This document shows, in pieces, positions 22,978 to 35,500 of a stretch of 60,000 nucleotides of DNA. Where the stretch lies: positions 20,338,001 to 20,398,000 of the forward strand of contig NC_079883.1 of NCBI RefSeq assembly GCF_029227915.1, given 5' to 3'. This stretch comes from Hydractinia symbiolongicarpus. Lineage: Eukaryota > Cnidaria > Hydrozoa > Anthoathecata > Hydractiniidae. The notes beneath the pieces were generated by a model. It saw nothing but the letters and a program-made list of their open reading frames with translations. It was not told the origin of the DNA and did not search any database. The position numbers and the translations under genes were made by a program. How positions within the stretch are numbered: the first letter of the stretch is position 1; each line of letters begins with the position of its first letter.

Positions 22978-24571
22978 CTAGTCGGTAGCCCGTGGAAAAA
23001 TCCACGGGTTAGCCCGTTCTATTTATATCGCATTGCATGCGTCTCGCTACTTGCGGTACCATTTTGCGTGACAGACAGACTCATACGGGTATTATAATAT
23101 AAACTAGTCGTTAGCCCGTGGAAAAATCCACGAGTTCGTCCGTTGCAGCTAAGCTACCATTTTGCGTGACAGACAGACGGACGGACAGACGTATACGGGC
23201 ATTAAAATATAGAATAGTCGTTGCCCGTGGAAAAATCCACGGGTTCGCCCGTCCTTTATATTTACCCGTCACAACAAAGTGGATAAAAATATATCGCATT
23301 TGATATTCGTGTTTCCGTAACATCATTTTCTAACTCAGCGGGGGGTCCGCGCAGAGACAGACAGACGGAATACGGCTATTATTATAGAGACTAGTCGTTC
23401 ACACGTGGATAAAATCCCCATTTCGTGATTCCGTAACAGAACGCGCCTTTCGCGGACAGGCAGACAGACGGCTATTATTAAAGAGACTAGTCGTTAACCC
23501 GTGGAAAAATCCACGGGGTCGCCCGTCGCGTTTGCTCGTCCTTTAAATTTACCCGTCGCAACAAAGTGGATAAAAATATATTGCATTTGATATTCGTGCG
23601 CATTTTAAAAATTTCGTGTTTCCGTTACGGGACGCTGCTTTCGCGGACACACAGACAGACGACGGCTATTATTAAAGAGACTAGTCGTTAACCCGTGGAA
23701 AAATCCACGGGGACGCCCGTCCTTTAAATTAACCCGTTGCAACAAAGTGGACAGAAATATTTATCGCCTTTGGTATTGGTGCGCATTTTAGAAATTTCGT
23801 GTTTCCGTTACGGGACACGGCTTTCGCGGACACACAGACAGACAGACGGAATACGGCTATTATTAAAGAGAAGTCGTTGCCTGTGGAAAAATGCACGGGT
23901 TTGCCCGTCCTTTATATTTACCCGTCGCAACAAAGTGGATATAAAAATATTGCATTTGACATTTGTGTTTCCGTAACATCATTTTCAAACTCAGCGGGGG
24001 GTCTGCGCAGAGACAGACAGACGACGGCTATTATTATAGAGAAGTCGTTGCCCGTGGAAAAATCCACGGGTTCGCCCGTCCTTTGAATTTACCCGTGGCA
24101 ACAAAGTGGATAAGAATATATCGCATTTGATATTCGTGTTTCCGTAACATCATTTTCTAACTTAGCGGGGGTCCGCGCAGAGACAGACAGACGACGGCTA
24201 TTATTATAGAGACTAGTCATTGCCCGTGAAAAAAAATCCACGGGTTCGCCCGTCGTTTATATTTACCCGCTGCAACAAAGTGGATAAAAATATATCGTAT
24301 ATGATATTCGTGTTTCCGTAACATCATTTTCTAACTCAGCGGGGGGTCTACACAGAGACAGCAGACACACGACGGCTATTATTATAGAGACTAGTTGTTA
24401 CCCGGGAAAAAATCCACGGGTTCGCCCGTCCTTTATATTTACCCGTCGCAATAAAGTGGATAAGAATATATCGCATTTGATATTCGTGTTTCCGTAACAT
24501 CATTTTCTAACTCAGCGGGGGGTCCGCGCAGAGACAGACAGACGGAATACGGCTATTATTATAGAGACTAG
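22978..24571 (-). mobile_element. Tandem array of mini-Helitrons, about ten units
   Basis: Unit starts (as seen on the plus strand, ACTAGTCGTTGCCCGTGG or variants) lie at about 22978, 23102, 23214, 23389, 23484, 23679, 23871, 24043, 24210 and 24388. Full units are ~170-195 bp and carry the hairpin, a TATATCGCATTTGATATTCG block, CAGCGGGGGGTCCGCGCAGA and the CAGACAGACGG block. Some units (23389-23484) are internally deleted. Two junctions have lost the CTAG (GAGAAGTCGTTGCC). The family is the same as at 16.6 kb. Short frames in this region are repeat artefacts. Confidence 0.78.
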
Positions 24572-26450
24572 CCGGGAAACGAAGAAAGCTAAGATAAAAT
24601 GGCACAATGGCGGCCTTAAGCGGAAACAAATCAAATGAAAGCGGCTTTGTTCAAAATACGAGCATTATCAGCGACTATTTTTTACTTTCAGTAAGCGAAT
24701 TTGTAGTGTGGGGATAGCCTAAAAAGAACAATGGCCGCTCCGCTCCGAATAATCCGCCTAGTGGAAAACCGGCTTAAGCATACGCACATATTATACGTTA
24801 ATTCTAAAGAAGAACCAATTTGTATTATTTGATTGGCGTCAAAATATACAGCCATTATCAATATTATTTGTACCTAACTTGAATAATTGAATTCACATAT
24901 TGCTCTAATACTATCTTATAAGAACCAGTACAAAACGTAAATATCTCTTGTAGACTAAAATGCGTGTTGGAATTAATTTTAAATGACCCAGACGATGTAA
25001 GTAAGCAAAAAAAAAAAAGCCATAGCTCTCTTTTATTGGCTCTTAACCTGACAGAATATTTATAGGATATACCTCTTTCAAGAAAAAATTAAACCCTTTC
25101 AGCTCATATTGCAGTATTCCCAACTTTGACCTCGTGGCTAGTTTTTTCGTCTATGTGCAATCTTACTGTACACCGTAATTTATTCAGTCAATGAAAATTT
25201 AAATTGATTGAATGCAAGGAAACAAGGGTGGGTAAACAAGATAATGAAAAGCTGGGTAAACAAGACAGCATTAAACTATATTTTCATTAACAAAATACAA
25301 ATCGCTATTTGTTACTCAAATCAGCAAGGTTACTCGTAACCCCTATAATAAAAACAAAAAAAATTAAAACAGAAAAAGTAATATGATATCCTTCTTAACT
25401 TGCCAAAAAACTAATCCTCTTTTATCCAACTATCGCATTTTGTTGTCAGGCGTCAGAATTGTTGTTTCCGCCTAACATTTGATGGGATATAAAAACAACA
25501 GAGATGCCATGTACGACGTGGCCGACATTACATATGGCCTCAGAATAACAGAGGAATGCCAGTTTTCTCCATACATTTTTTGCAAATACTACTGAACAGC
25601 TCAAAGAGTGTGATAATGGTTCTCCACAGGTGTATAAAGGTTGCCCCAACTGGGTAAAAATGAAAATATCTGATTTATGCGCCATTTTAAATGCATGGAA
25701 ATAAATCCGAACTTTCATATTAATTTACATGCCAAGACTTGCCACAACAATTTTATGACTTAAACACCACTCAGTCTTTTACTATCCCGCAGTTACATCA
25801 CAACTGTATAAATAATACCGAAAGTAAAAAAAATCATGTGAAAATCAAGAGGTCGATACAAAATGGTGCAAAGTTAACAGCTGATGGTGTTAGAATTTTG
25901 GAGAATGAGAGCAAACGGGTGGCATTTGAGTATGATAGTAAAATATGACACCCACGATAAACTACCGTTGGTTTTTTGGATTGTAACTCTGCAAAACTTC
26001 ATAGACATGCTTAGTACAAATAAGGTAAATTTTACGTCAGCGAATTTGAATAAGTCTATACGTGAAAGCCACTTAGTGAATTTTTCATTGTATTTATCAA
26101 AGAATTTCAATAAACAAATATTGTTTGTGCTCCTTATGGTTGAGAGGACGTGCATTCTACCCGAAGTAATAAATCTTGTAGTTATGTAGTTACAACAGGT
26201 ATTTTGTTGACGTCAGCAGTTCTTTCTACGACTTTATAAAAATCAAAAAAATGGCAAGCCGTTTTTAAAATTTATGATCAATGCTGGTGGAAAATGCCTC
26301 CAAAATCTCCGAAAATACCAATAAAAACTTAATCGATATCAAAAGAAGCAGAGAACATAGAAAATAGAGGAAGATTATTTCTTCTATGACAATATCATCA
26401 AAAGTTTCACGGCCATAGTAGCTCTACTCTACGAAAGTTTCATTTAATTA
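24572..26450. other. Intergenic between the Helitron array and the PSMB4 3' end
   Basis: No gene recognised. A minus-strand frame at 25446-25718 is open for 90 codons but has no family resemblance that I trust (see rejected list). Confidence 0.4.
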
Positions 26451-26456
26451 ATTCCA

Positions 26457-26462
26457 TTTATT
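26457..26462 (-). promoter_or_regulatory. Likely polyadenylation signal of PSMB4
   Basis: TTTATT on the plus strand is AATAAA on the minus strand, about 125 bp downstream of the PSMB4 stop codon. It supports ending the reading frame at the TAA in the last exon rather than splicing further. Confidence 0.5.
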
Positions 26463-26587
26463 TTACAACCTGACAGGTGTCATTTTTTCTCAAATGATCC
26501 AAAACAGAAATTAATTAAGCTAGAAAATAACCTGAAAGGTGTACCGCAGAGATTCTGTCGAGCGAGAACTTTTCACAAGCAAACTAC

Positions 26588-29500
26588 TTACTTGACCATA
26601 TGCGCGATCTCCCAATTCGTCTCTGCCACCATGTTGGTCTCCATGGCAACACCACCGTCTGTTACTATCGTAATTTCGAACTACAAAGACAAATATAGGG
26701 ATATTCAAAGTCAATAACTGCGAAATCTAAATTTGTCTTTACTAACTATGTAATATATTAGTTACGCTGTGCAATTTTGGGTACGTTGTAGAATATTGGG
26801 TAATATGCGAAACAGTGCCTAAGCTGTGCAATGTTAATTACGCTGTGCAATGTTGGGTACGCTGTGTAACAAAGGACAGAACGTCTGTCGACATGGCAAT
26901 AAAAACAACATAAAACGACAAACAAAACAACAACAACTCTATATTTGTAATAAGAGATACAAAAATAACATCAGGTTAAATTACACTTATGCAATATTAC
27001 AAAAATATTGAAGTAAAAATAATCTTGCTCGTGTAATATCTTTATCGTATATAATAAAATATTTTTTAAAAAAAAATATCTACTCATTTTAAATATTTTA
27101 ATTTAAATTGAAAAAATCCAATTTAATACAAAAATCAAATGAATGGAAACGATATTTTTCTTTATCCTGAAGAATATTTTATCAAAATAGATTTTTAAAA
27201 TATTTTCACTATGATACACAAAGCAATTTAATATTATTTTAATATCGTGTAACTCTGCCTTTAGGGAGGCTTGTTTATTATTGGTGGGTGGAGAGAAAGT
27301 TACTATTCGCTGATTTAAAAAATGACGCCTCCTCAGTTAAACCACAAGATCTTTTTATTCGATATATACACTTTCTTTTTATAAGAATCATACTTTTTAA
27401 TTCTTAAACATTTCTTTAAATTAAAATGAGGTGAAGGCTCATAAATAAACCAATGTTAACGCTTTTTTTTAGGAAAAAGTTGTTTTCTAATGACTAGGCC
27501 TCAGCATTGTTCTTAGAATATTCCTAAAATTTTAGAAATTAAGCATTGGTGATTCTTATAAAAAGAAATCTAAAAAAAAGTGCGTATTTGATTTATTTTG
27601 GAAATTGTTGGCAACTAAAATCCGACGTAGCAGTGATCAAATTCGAGTACATATTTGTTTCTTCTCTGTGCAGTTGGGAATGTAAAGTTATTTCATAAGA
27701 CTACAAAGCTTTTTTTGCTAGATACTAACGTTCATAATAGAAAACACACTGCGGGAAACGTTCTTCTTCTACTTAGGCCGCAATTTCTATTGAAACATAA
27801 CAATCATAATACCCGACGCCATCTTATTATCACACTTTGGTAGATATCGTCTTATCGCTACGTTAATTAGGTTAGAATCATCAAATGTAGGCGTCTCTTT
27901 TTAAGCCTTTATTTGAATGAAGAATCCCACGAAATAGTAAAGTTTGAAACGAAATCCCTCATTTAATTTCTTACAAAAAATTTCGGCCTAGCTAAAGAAA
28001 TTTTGCAAACATAAACTATATTTGTTTGCATTACGTACATAGCTATCCAATAAAAACGCAATACATAAAATCAGCAGTTGGTTTCTACGGCACAGGTAAT
28101 GAGGCGGCTGGTTGCCACGACATCGATAATGAGCCATAAGGCTTATCTTAGGCGTGCATTTTCATTCCCATTAATATTTTTGAAGTTAAATATGACAGAC
28201 AAGTTAGGATGCCACTTAATATTATTTTTCATCAGTGTTTCAAACTCAATTTGCCTGAAACAAGGGAAAAACAAATTTTAGAAATAATTTTTTTTTTGAT
28301 ATTGGTGTAACGAGATCATCAAAAAGCAACTATTTGTCTGCCTCCAAAAACCTTTTCTCTAAATCGTTTAAAAAAATTTTTTTTAACTTCGTGTACTGTT
28401 CGCATAAAAACAAAATAAAATACCTATTGTTGAAATGAAACACATGGTAAGGAATAATCGAATGGATTTTATCATCCTCTTTATAAAGATATAAAAGCCA
28501 ATATAACATCAGAGCTCCTCCCCCTTGCTTCAAATTGGCTGAGATCAGATCAAAACAAAAGGGTCGCTAATCGCACCTTTTCTACGAATTCATGTCACCG
28601 AGGTTAATTACAGGTCTGTCTAGATTATTATCACTTTTCAGCCATGGCGAAATGCCAGCCTCCTTCATTCCAAAAAAATAATCCATTTTTAGGTATAACT
28701 GGCACTTTAATTTCTTGTGGTGAATGTCCATTAATGATATTTTGTTTGCCAGGAAGCCAAACAGATTACAGAAAAAAAAACAGCACCGCTCGTCAATCTA
28801 GTTCTGTAACCGATAAAAAAATTTAAAGACGGATGTCCATTAAAAAAAGAATTGGAACAGATCGAAACGAACAATTGTGATTTCTGGAATCTGATTGGTT
28901 GATAAAAGTTTCCGTTTCAATTCGTTCCGATCCAAACTGAAAGTTGTTCCGATCCAAACGGAAAGTTGTTCCACTTTTCTTGTGGACAGGAACGGAAAAA
29001 ATTAAAACAACAAAAGAATTATTATAGCCAATCAAGCAGATAGCCAATCAAATTTAAGTATTTTTGTTGTTTCGATCCTTTTTTCTTTCGAGTGGAAATC
29101 CAACTTAACATCATTTGAAACCGCATATGGGAAAATACATTAGAATTTCCTGTTGTACGGAGACTTTTCGCGGCTTTTCTTGTCATTTATGCGAAAGTTT
29201 ATACCTTTGAAAATTATCAATCATCAAAACGCGAGTTTTTTAACGCGAAGTCATGGATATTTTTCATGACTCCAAACAACCGAAATCTCAAGTTAGACAT
29301 TTATTTCTACTTTAATCATTAACTTTTGATTCCTTGAAACAGTAATGGATGTAGGCTTTTGACCGCTAATAATAAGAGAGAAAAAAAGAAAGAAAAGAGA
29401 ATTGTTGCCATTCGCCAAAGATTCATCCAAAATTACAATTCCCGAAACGTTCTTCCCGCGGAAGTTTCTGTCCCTAAAGTAATTCTTGGTTGTTTTGGGA

Positions 29501-32500
29501 TTAGGGATTTCATTACAACATTGTTATTTAACAAGTAATCCTAGAAACAATTTGCACGAATTAGTTTATTAACGCTCCGGATTTAAACAAATTAAGTTTT
29601 AATTAGAGTGAGTTGCTGAAGTTTTTTCAATGCAACCATCACATGTTTTTTTAGCGAAAATAAAAGGTTAATTAACCATTTGTTCGGGTTAATTTTGTTA
29701 CTTCATATCTTAACCAGTTGTGTACAAGGTTTTTCTTCTATAAGAATATGCTTTATAAAAATAGCAGGCTCGGATTTTAAGTCAAAAACAATGTCTATTG
29801 TTTAATGACGAGCCTGGTTAGAATTTTAATATTCTTATAAAAAAATATAGCCTGTTTAAAAATTCCGTAACCCTCGTTAATCGTTGAACGACAGGAGAGC
29901 TTAAGTGTAGGCAAAACGTGTCACGCATCCAGGTGCGATGTGTCACAAGTGGAGCGATAAAGCCTTATAGAAGTAATGCGTTTTTAGAAAATTCTCCGGA
30001 CTGGATAAAATGGAGCCAAATCATTTTTGACCAGTTTTTGAATTTTTGACTTCATATCACTTTTGACAGATACATAAGCAGAAAACATTAAAAGCAATTC
30101 TCGTGATTGAAACAAGTCAGATTGGATCTAAATAAATGTAAATAAAATTGAAATGTTTTACGTTTCAGGCCAAATATTTGGCCTGAAACGTAAAACATGT
30201 ATTAATAAACTTGCTTAGTACAGGTAAACCGTGTCGCACATCGGTATAAAAACACAGGAAACAGCCCGTTGTTACCCTGTCCCGTTAAAACAATTGGAAT
30301 ACTACATGTAAATTAGTGATTTTTTATTATGCAATTTACAGACCAAAGTAACAAGAATTTATTTCATGCACAAGTGGAAGTCATTTTATAAAATAATATA
30401 TGTACCACTAGAGTTAGAAAACAAACCTTGTTAATCGATCGTGCGTCTCGATAGTACAATACGCGTAAACAATCAACCACCAACTTGACTGCTTCTATTT
30501 GGCTCAAGTTTGGTTTATCTTCCAGCGCTTTCCGTATTAACGGCTGAAACGAGAAACAATCTAGTTAAATAAGGTAATGGAATTCACGACACAATACAAC
30601 GGCACGAAGTGCTGACAAATTCGTTTTTGTTGACATGATTACGACTAGAAATGCAAACGACTTTAACAAAAGCATTCTCATCAACGAGGAAGAGGTGTCA
30701 ACACAGAAAGGGAGGCTACAACTTCTTTCTTAATGAGAAACTTGACAAGAGATCTACAATCATGGACAAAATTTAATCAAACAAGATAGCAAATTTTGGC
30801 GTTTGCTACCACAAGTGATGCCATAAGCTATTTCAATGTTAGAATTGCACACTTTAAACTTTTCAATGTTCAAAGCGGATTATTTGGTTAAATCCATACT
30901 CTTGAAATATGCTGACTGTTGCTGACATCAGTACGATCAATATCTACGAATTTCGAGACCTTCGTGGGCCTAGACGTCGTGTATTTTTTTTGTGCGGGTG
31001 CGCTGGAAAATATCACCTGGCCAACACCTGCGCAAATGTAGCGATATATCAGAGTATTAAAAATGATAAAAAAACTGCGTTGTTGCACTAATTTTGTACA
31101 TAATTGTAGTTCGAAATATAGCTTACTTAACTACTTCCATATTTAGTGAAAGAATTTAAGCATGTATTTCAATGCCGGATAGCGTCAGGTATGCAATTTG
31201 CGGTATTTTAAAGTTATTCTAGAAATTAATAGATTTTTCGAATTGCATTACTTCAATAACAATGCATTGTGGACGATTCTACGTCTCTTGTTCATGGGCG
31301 GTGGCTGTAACTTGACAAAAGAATATAAAGAAATTCTAATACTTTTTGGTGGAAATAACCAACGTATAAAGATTTATTGTTAAACTTGCGTTTTTTAAAG
31401 AAGTTGTGAATGATTTAAAAGATGACAGATATTTCCTGGAATTTTTCATAGACGTTTTTTGAAAAAAATAAAAATAAATAAAACAAACTAAGTAATAGCA
31501 TTGAATCTCGACACCTGCTGCTTTGTTTTTGGTGAGCAAGGTAATCAAATTACTGACTCAGCAAAATGACTTACAATTTCTATGGATGGTCACTTAAAAA
31601 TACATTTTTGTTATTAATTCGTGTTATTCATATTCTTAATTATTATGGACATTTTCTATCAGTTAATTACCTACCAGCTAAGGTACAATCACCATTTTTC
31701 CTTTCACATTTCTATTTAAAAACAACTGCGTCTGGTCTGAGTTTAAATGTCACACTAGGAAGGAGCAGTGTTAAAATTTCAAGTTAAGAAAACTTACAAT
31801 AGCAATATATGCACCATAACCAGTTGCGATACAGTTTTCTTCATATGCTACTCCCAATTTATCAACATAACCTAAAAATCTAAAAAAAATGGAAACAGTA
31901 CATTCTCCAACCTTTTTATACTTTGAGCATACTTAATTTTTTTGCGATATTAAAATTTCTCATTATAGTCCTGACTGCTTTATACTAGTTTATTTTTCCT
32001 GACCATTGTACACAAAGATTTTCGATTAGTTGGGCTTAAAAGTATTACCTAAATATTAAACTAATTTATAAAAATATACTCAAGAACAACTTTTTGTCAC
32101 AAAAGGAAGCTTTTAACTTTTTCTCACTACCAAAAAACGTCTTTGGTTATACATCAAGCATTTTTCTACGAATTATGTGGCACAGTTAACTTAAAATAGT
32201 GAAACATACGATTTTCCTTGATTACGTCCTCCAATGACAAGTGTATTCCATAGTGGATCAAACTTTGAACGTCTAAATAAAGCAGAGAAAATGGGTATAA
32301 CCCACAGACACTTGATGATGGATTTTGAACGACTAACACTCACTTGTGATACATTAGCATACGTAAATAAGAAAACAAAGCTTGTGGAGTGTATTCATGA
32401 CCGTCATCTTCTATATCGTTTTCAATCCTAAACAAGAATAACATTAATATCCAAAGATTGTGTCACAGACACAATTCTTTATCAGAAAGTTAGTCTATTT

Positions 32501-35500
32501 CTTGTCATACTGAAGAAGAACTACTTTGTTCATCACTAACCCACTGCCAAGCAGTGAGCGGGATTCGATCCGCGGTCCCCAGAACTGGGAGCCGCAGACA
32601 AACCCACTACACTATGTGCGGCAATATGTTAGTGATGAACTCAGATAGTTTATCCAGATGGTGTGTATACATATAGGTGAATATTTATCATAGCACATCC
32701 GTATTTTCTTCTTAACAGAGAATGCTTCACCCCAATCAGACCTCTGATAATGACGGGCGAGTATAATGCGTGTAAGTCATATTGTCTGTTGAGAATGAAA
32801 TACGGATGTGCTATGATAAATATTCACCTATATGTATACACACCATCCGGATAAACTATCTGAGTTTATCACTAACATATTGCCGCACATTGTGTAGTGG
32901 GTTCGTCTGCGGCTCCCAGTTCTTGGGAGTAATAGTGGGACTTCTAAGTTATTTTTTAAGATGAGGGGTTAATAATACCTTAAAATGGGGGTCAAATTTG
33001 CAGATATTGGGTGTTGTCCCCACCAACACTGCAGATCACACCTCGGCCCCACACCTTTCATACACTCCCGTTTCAAGGTTTCTTTAAAATTCACAATATA
33101 TTCTGCTCTCTTAAACAATATATATTACCTGGCATCCCAGCCTTCCTTTGTCAACTTAAAAATTCAGGCCAATAGAAAAAATGTAGGGAAAATATAAAAA
33201 GATTTGCGATTTATTAGTTCATAGAACTTAGGACCACAAAAAAATATATACTATTAGACTTCTAAGTAACGTTTAATCAGTTAGGCTTTGAAGCAAAAGT
33301 GTCAGATTGTGTTTATGTAACTTGAACTGAACCTTACATTTCCTAGTAGTTAGAGGAATTAGACAGTAAGGACAAAACACTTGAAAAGAACACACAGTGC
33401 ACAAAAAAGGATAAAAAACAAACAATCAAAACAGAATGTGTAAGACTGTTGATATAAGATTAAAAACAGGATAGTCACTTAAAGATAAAAAATAGGAAGT
33501 TAGAAAAATACTTTAAAAAAGCCCTTTTGAGCCCTAAAGTATGGAGGGGCATAAAGTGCCCAAAGTCCATAACTTTTGACATAGTTGTGACATAAACCTT
33601 GGCACAAAGGTAATAAAGTAGTATAATTGTTTTTTTGCTTACGTCAACATTTTTTTGATCATCAATGTTAAAATCAATCGGATATATTTCATATTTGAGA
33701 TTAGAATCGTGAAAAGTACTTGAATTCCTTATTTTCTAATTACTTGCTTATTTAAATGTGTGAATGGAAATAAATGTAGCGTTTAAATCAGAAAACATAA
33801 ATGGACAAAAATTAAGGTCTTAAAAGTACTGCACTCCCTGTCATAGTAATGAAGACAAATCCCCTCTTTTTGAAAGTTTGTGCTTATTAAACTGTAATAA
33901 GAAGATAACTTACATCATAGAGTCTAAATATTCCTTTAACATTTGATAATCTGCATAATCACCTGATGCAACTAATGCTGTGTTAGAATTTACTTTCATG
34001 GTGCGAGATACTCCTGGAAATCTTGCTGTTGAACCATACGAGCCTAAACATCGAAACAGTTACTGTAGAAACAATTCAATTCGACACTTACTTTATTGGG
34101 ATTACATTTCACATATTCTTAATTTAATTTCTGTGATAATTTGGCATTGCAGTATATATGAAATTAAATTTTGGAAAAAGAGCTGATTAACAAAAATTTT
34201 TAACTATACATTCTTTACTTAAAGTCTATTTTCCATGCTACCTGGAAAGTGTATCTTAATGAACTTCTTGCAATCTGATTTAGAGTATATTAGTTATAAA
34301 CACAAATTCTTCCACATCAAGTTTGTCCTTAGTTACATCTTCCTCAATTTACTTCTTGGTTTTGTCCAGGAACTATGAAGTCCCTACACTTTCATACTTA
34401 ATTATTCGCCATTCTTTCATTCCAAATTTCCCAACCAACTCAACCTACTTATCTGGATAACATCTCTACTTAGCATGCCTCTTAACTTAACTGAATTATT
34501 TCTGGTTTTCAAACTGGTGTTACACACCACCTAAACATTCTCGTATTATTCCTTCCTATACGGTCAATATTTTCCTGTTCACTTCTTATGTCTCACTATC
34601 ATACAACATAACACTTCTTATACAGGCCTAATACTACCTACCTTTTACCTCAATCAATTAGGAAGTAACTCTCTAAACTTTTTCCTAGCAGAACCTATCC
34701 TGCAAGTAACATTTCTTCCAACACCCCTTCACTACTACACAAGGCCACTTTTGCACTACAAGGTAACACTTGGCTTCAATGCTATACTAATCATGACTTT
34801 AGACGCATTCAGTCGCAATGTTTCCACTGCTCAAACTTTTCAACTAATACTTCCATCAATTTTACTATGGAAACTAGATAATCTGCATACAACAGCTTTC
34901 ATGAACACACTGCTCTGAACTCCTTCGACAGCACTTCTAAGTCTTAAACAAACAACAAAGGACCCACTATATACAAAACATGAGGGGTACACTAACATTC
35001 ATGCTAAATTCATCACTAAGTTAATTGTTAATCCCGACACGACTTTTAACATTGCTGTACATAAACTAAACCATTTAAACCAGCACTCATCCACACAAAC
35101 TTTCTCATAGCTACGTTATGGTGATACAGACAAAAAATGAGATTGCAGATCATAGCTAGAACTATGATCATATTTTAGACTTGGTGAGAAAGTTGGAAAC
35201 CATAAATAGTACAGCCTGTTGCTTAAAGGTAGCGAAGATAAAAAAGGAAATTAGCATTTAATTATACAGTTTGAACAGCAATTAATAATTAGTCCTGGGC
35301 ACTAGGTTGTAAAATACATGTCAATAATACCTAAAAATGCTAACTGCTACACTGCTTTATACACCTTGGCAGGAGGTTATAATGACAGACTTGATACAGA
35401 GGAAGTTGAGTTTAGATCTAACACAGTCTAGATCAAATTGGAAGAGGGTCATTAATATACCCCGTCCAACCCATGCTAGCATGGAAAATAGACATTAAGC

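Larger units (their letters stand above)
26681..30426. other. PSMB4 intron 7
   Basis: Holds two MITEs (27372-27569 and 29739-29841), a 24-bp direct repeat (28922-28970), a dispersed-repeat relic (30216-30297) and otherwise AT-rich sequence without genes. Confidence 0.6.

Noticed and set aside
23118-24086. Several frames in the 23-24-kb region
   Set aside because: They are translations of Helitron units and repeat from unit to unit without protein character.
22978-24571. Regular spacing suggested a CRISPR-like array or hammerhead-ribozyme repeat
   Set aside because: Units are ~177 bp with no short spacer pattern, the hammerhead core (CTGATGA and GAAAC) is absent, and the ends fit Helitrons.
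25446-25718. 90-codon minus-strand frame (AHKSDIFIFTQLGQPLYTCG), faintly like a longin domain
   Set aside because: The rest of the frame does not follow any longin family, no matching exons are nearby, and the region lies beyond the likely PSMB4 poly(A) site.
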